Assembly: GCA_041917975.1 (NCBI GenBank)
Contig: JAYRWN010000059.1
Span: forward strand, 1 to 16,128
Length of the DNA stretch: 16,128 nt
Origin: JAYRWN01 sp041917975
GTDB lineage: Bacteria; Bacteroidota; Bacteroidia; Chitinophagales; Saprospiraceae
Direction of reading: 5' to 3'
Shown: positions 16,032 to 16,128 of the stretch, piece by piece
How the letters are laid out: the number at the start of each line of letters is the position of its first letter
Position numbering within the stretch: the stretch's first letter is position 1
The notes under the pieces: model-generated
Databases searched by the model: none
Told to the model about the DNA's origin: nothing
Seen by the model: only the letters and a program-made list of their open reading frames with translations
Translations under genes and position numbers: made by a program

Positions 16032-16090
16032 TAGGCTTTTTTCATATATGTTTGTTTTTCAAACAATTAACTAACATTGAAAAAAGCCTA
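16032..16090. repeat. Nested inverted repeat (hairpin) just before a start codon
   Basis: The outer arms TAGGCTTTTTTCA (16032-16044) and TGAAAAAAGCCTA (16078-16090) are perfect 13-base complements. Inside them is a second stem, TGTTTG (16049-16054) and CAAACA (16060-16065), around a T5 loop. The right arm ends three bases before the ATG at 16094. On the minus strand the hairpin is followed by A-T6, so it could terminate transcription arriving from the right; on the plus strand it would place the start codon next to a stable stem. Such hairpins occur at or near ends of some insertion sequences, where they limit transposase expression, but here that reading is inference. Confidence 0.8.
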
Positions 16091-16093
16091 AAA

Positions 16094-16128
16094 ATGAACA
16101 TTGAAACTCTATCAAAACAGCTTTCAGA
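16094..16128 (+). CDS. 5' end of an ORF cut by the window edge
   Basis: An ATG at 16094 opens a frame reading MNIETLSKQLS before the window stops. Eleven residues are too few to name the product. The position immediately after a long hairpin fits a transposase-type gene, among other options. It is reported because the frame is open and the ATG is well placed, not because homology is recognised. Confidence 0.35.
   Translation, partial: MNIETLSKQLS

Noticed and set aside
1..16128. CRISPR array, tRNA or rRNA genes, phage genes
   Set aside because: I saw no regularly spaced repeats, no cloverleaf-like sequence, no rRNA-like stretch and no phage-type proteins in the window.

Overview
The window looks like a chromosomal segment from a member of Bacteroidota, most plausibly a Saprospiraceae-like environmental lineage. 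Supporting signs are the AT-leaning sequence, mostly absent Shine-Dalgarno sites, the family content (Tat-exported Gfo/Idh/MocA oxidoreductase, CBM9-like protein, CHASE2 cyclase, TPR proteins ending in a Sel1-like GCKDW motif) and occasional TAnnTTTG-type promoter elements. The taxonomic call is inference; there is no rRNA or other marker gene here.

Left part (1-6948), a set of carbohydrate and small-molecule genes: a stand-alone ATP-grasp ligase (292-1515, +) meets head-on, with a 2-base gap, a tight two-gene minus-strand unit made of a secreted SGNH/GDSL hydrolase (3421-4101) and a GH13 alpha-amylase-family enzyme (1518-3416). Divergent from these is a Tat-signal Gfo/Idh/MocA oxidoreductase (4200-5669). 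It shares a 13-bp-stem bidirectional terminator (5693-5730) with a convergent CBM9-like protein (5729-6445, -). A GNAT acetyltransferase (6499-6948, +) lies divergent from the CBM9 gene and overlaps the next gene tail-to-tail by 17 bases.

Right part (6932-15931), an apparent envelope-signalling locus: three minus-strand genes run 14823 to 6932 with almost no spacing (3-base gap, then a TAATG overlap). They encode a 1648-residue secreted protein (N-terminal NHL-type beta-propeller, long TPR region, beta-sandwich, transglutaminase-like domain with Cys-His, C-terminal TPR), a small secreted FecR-like plus TPR protein, and an inner-membrane CHASE2-class III adenylate cyclase with all catalytic residues intact. 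A secreted TPR protein (14948-15931, +) is divergent across a 124-base intergenic region. My inference is that the two exported proteins form or feed an extracytoplasmic sensor or scaffold whose output is cAMP made by the CHASE2 cyclase. This is the most interesting system in the window.

Right edge (15932-16128): an intergenic stretch with a nested hairpin (13-bp perfect outer stem) ending three bases before the start codon of an ORF cut by the window edge. It may be the left end of a mobile element, but this cannot be settled from the bases shown.
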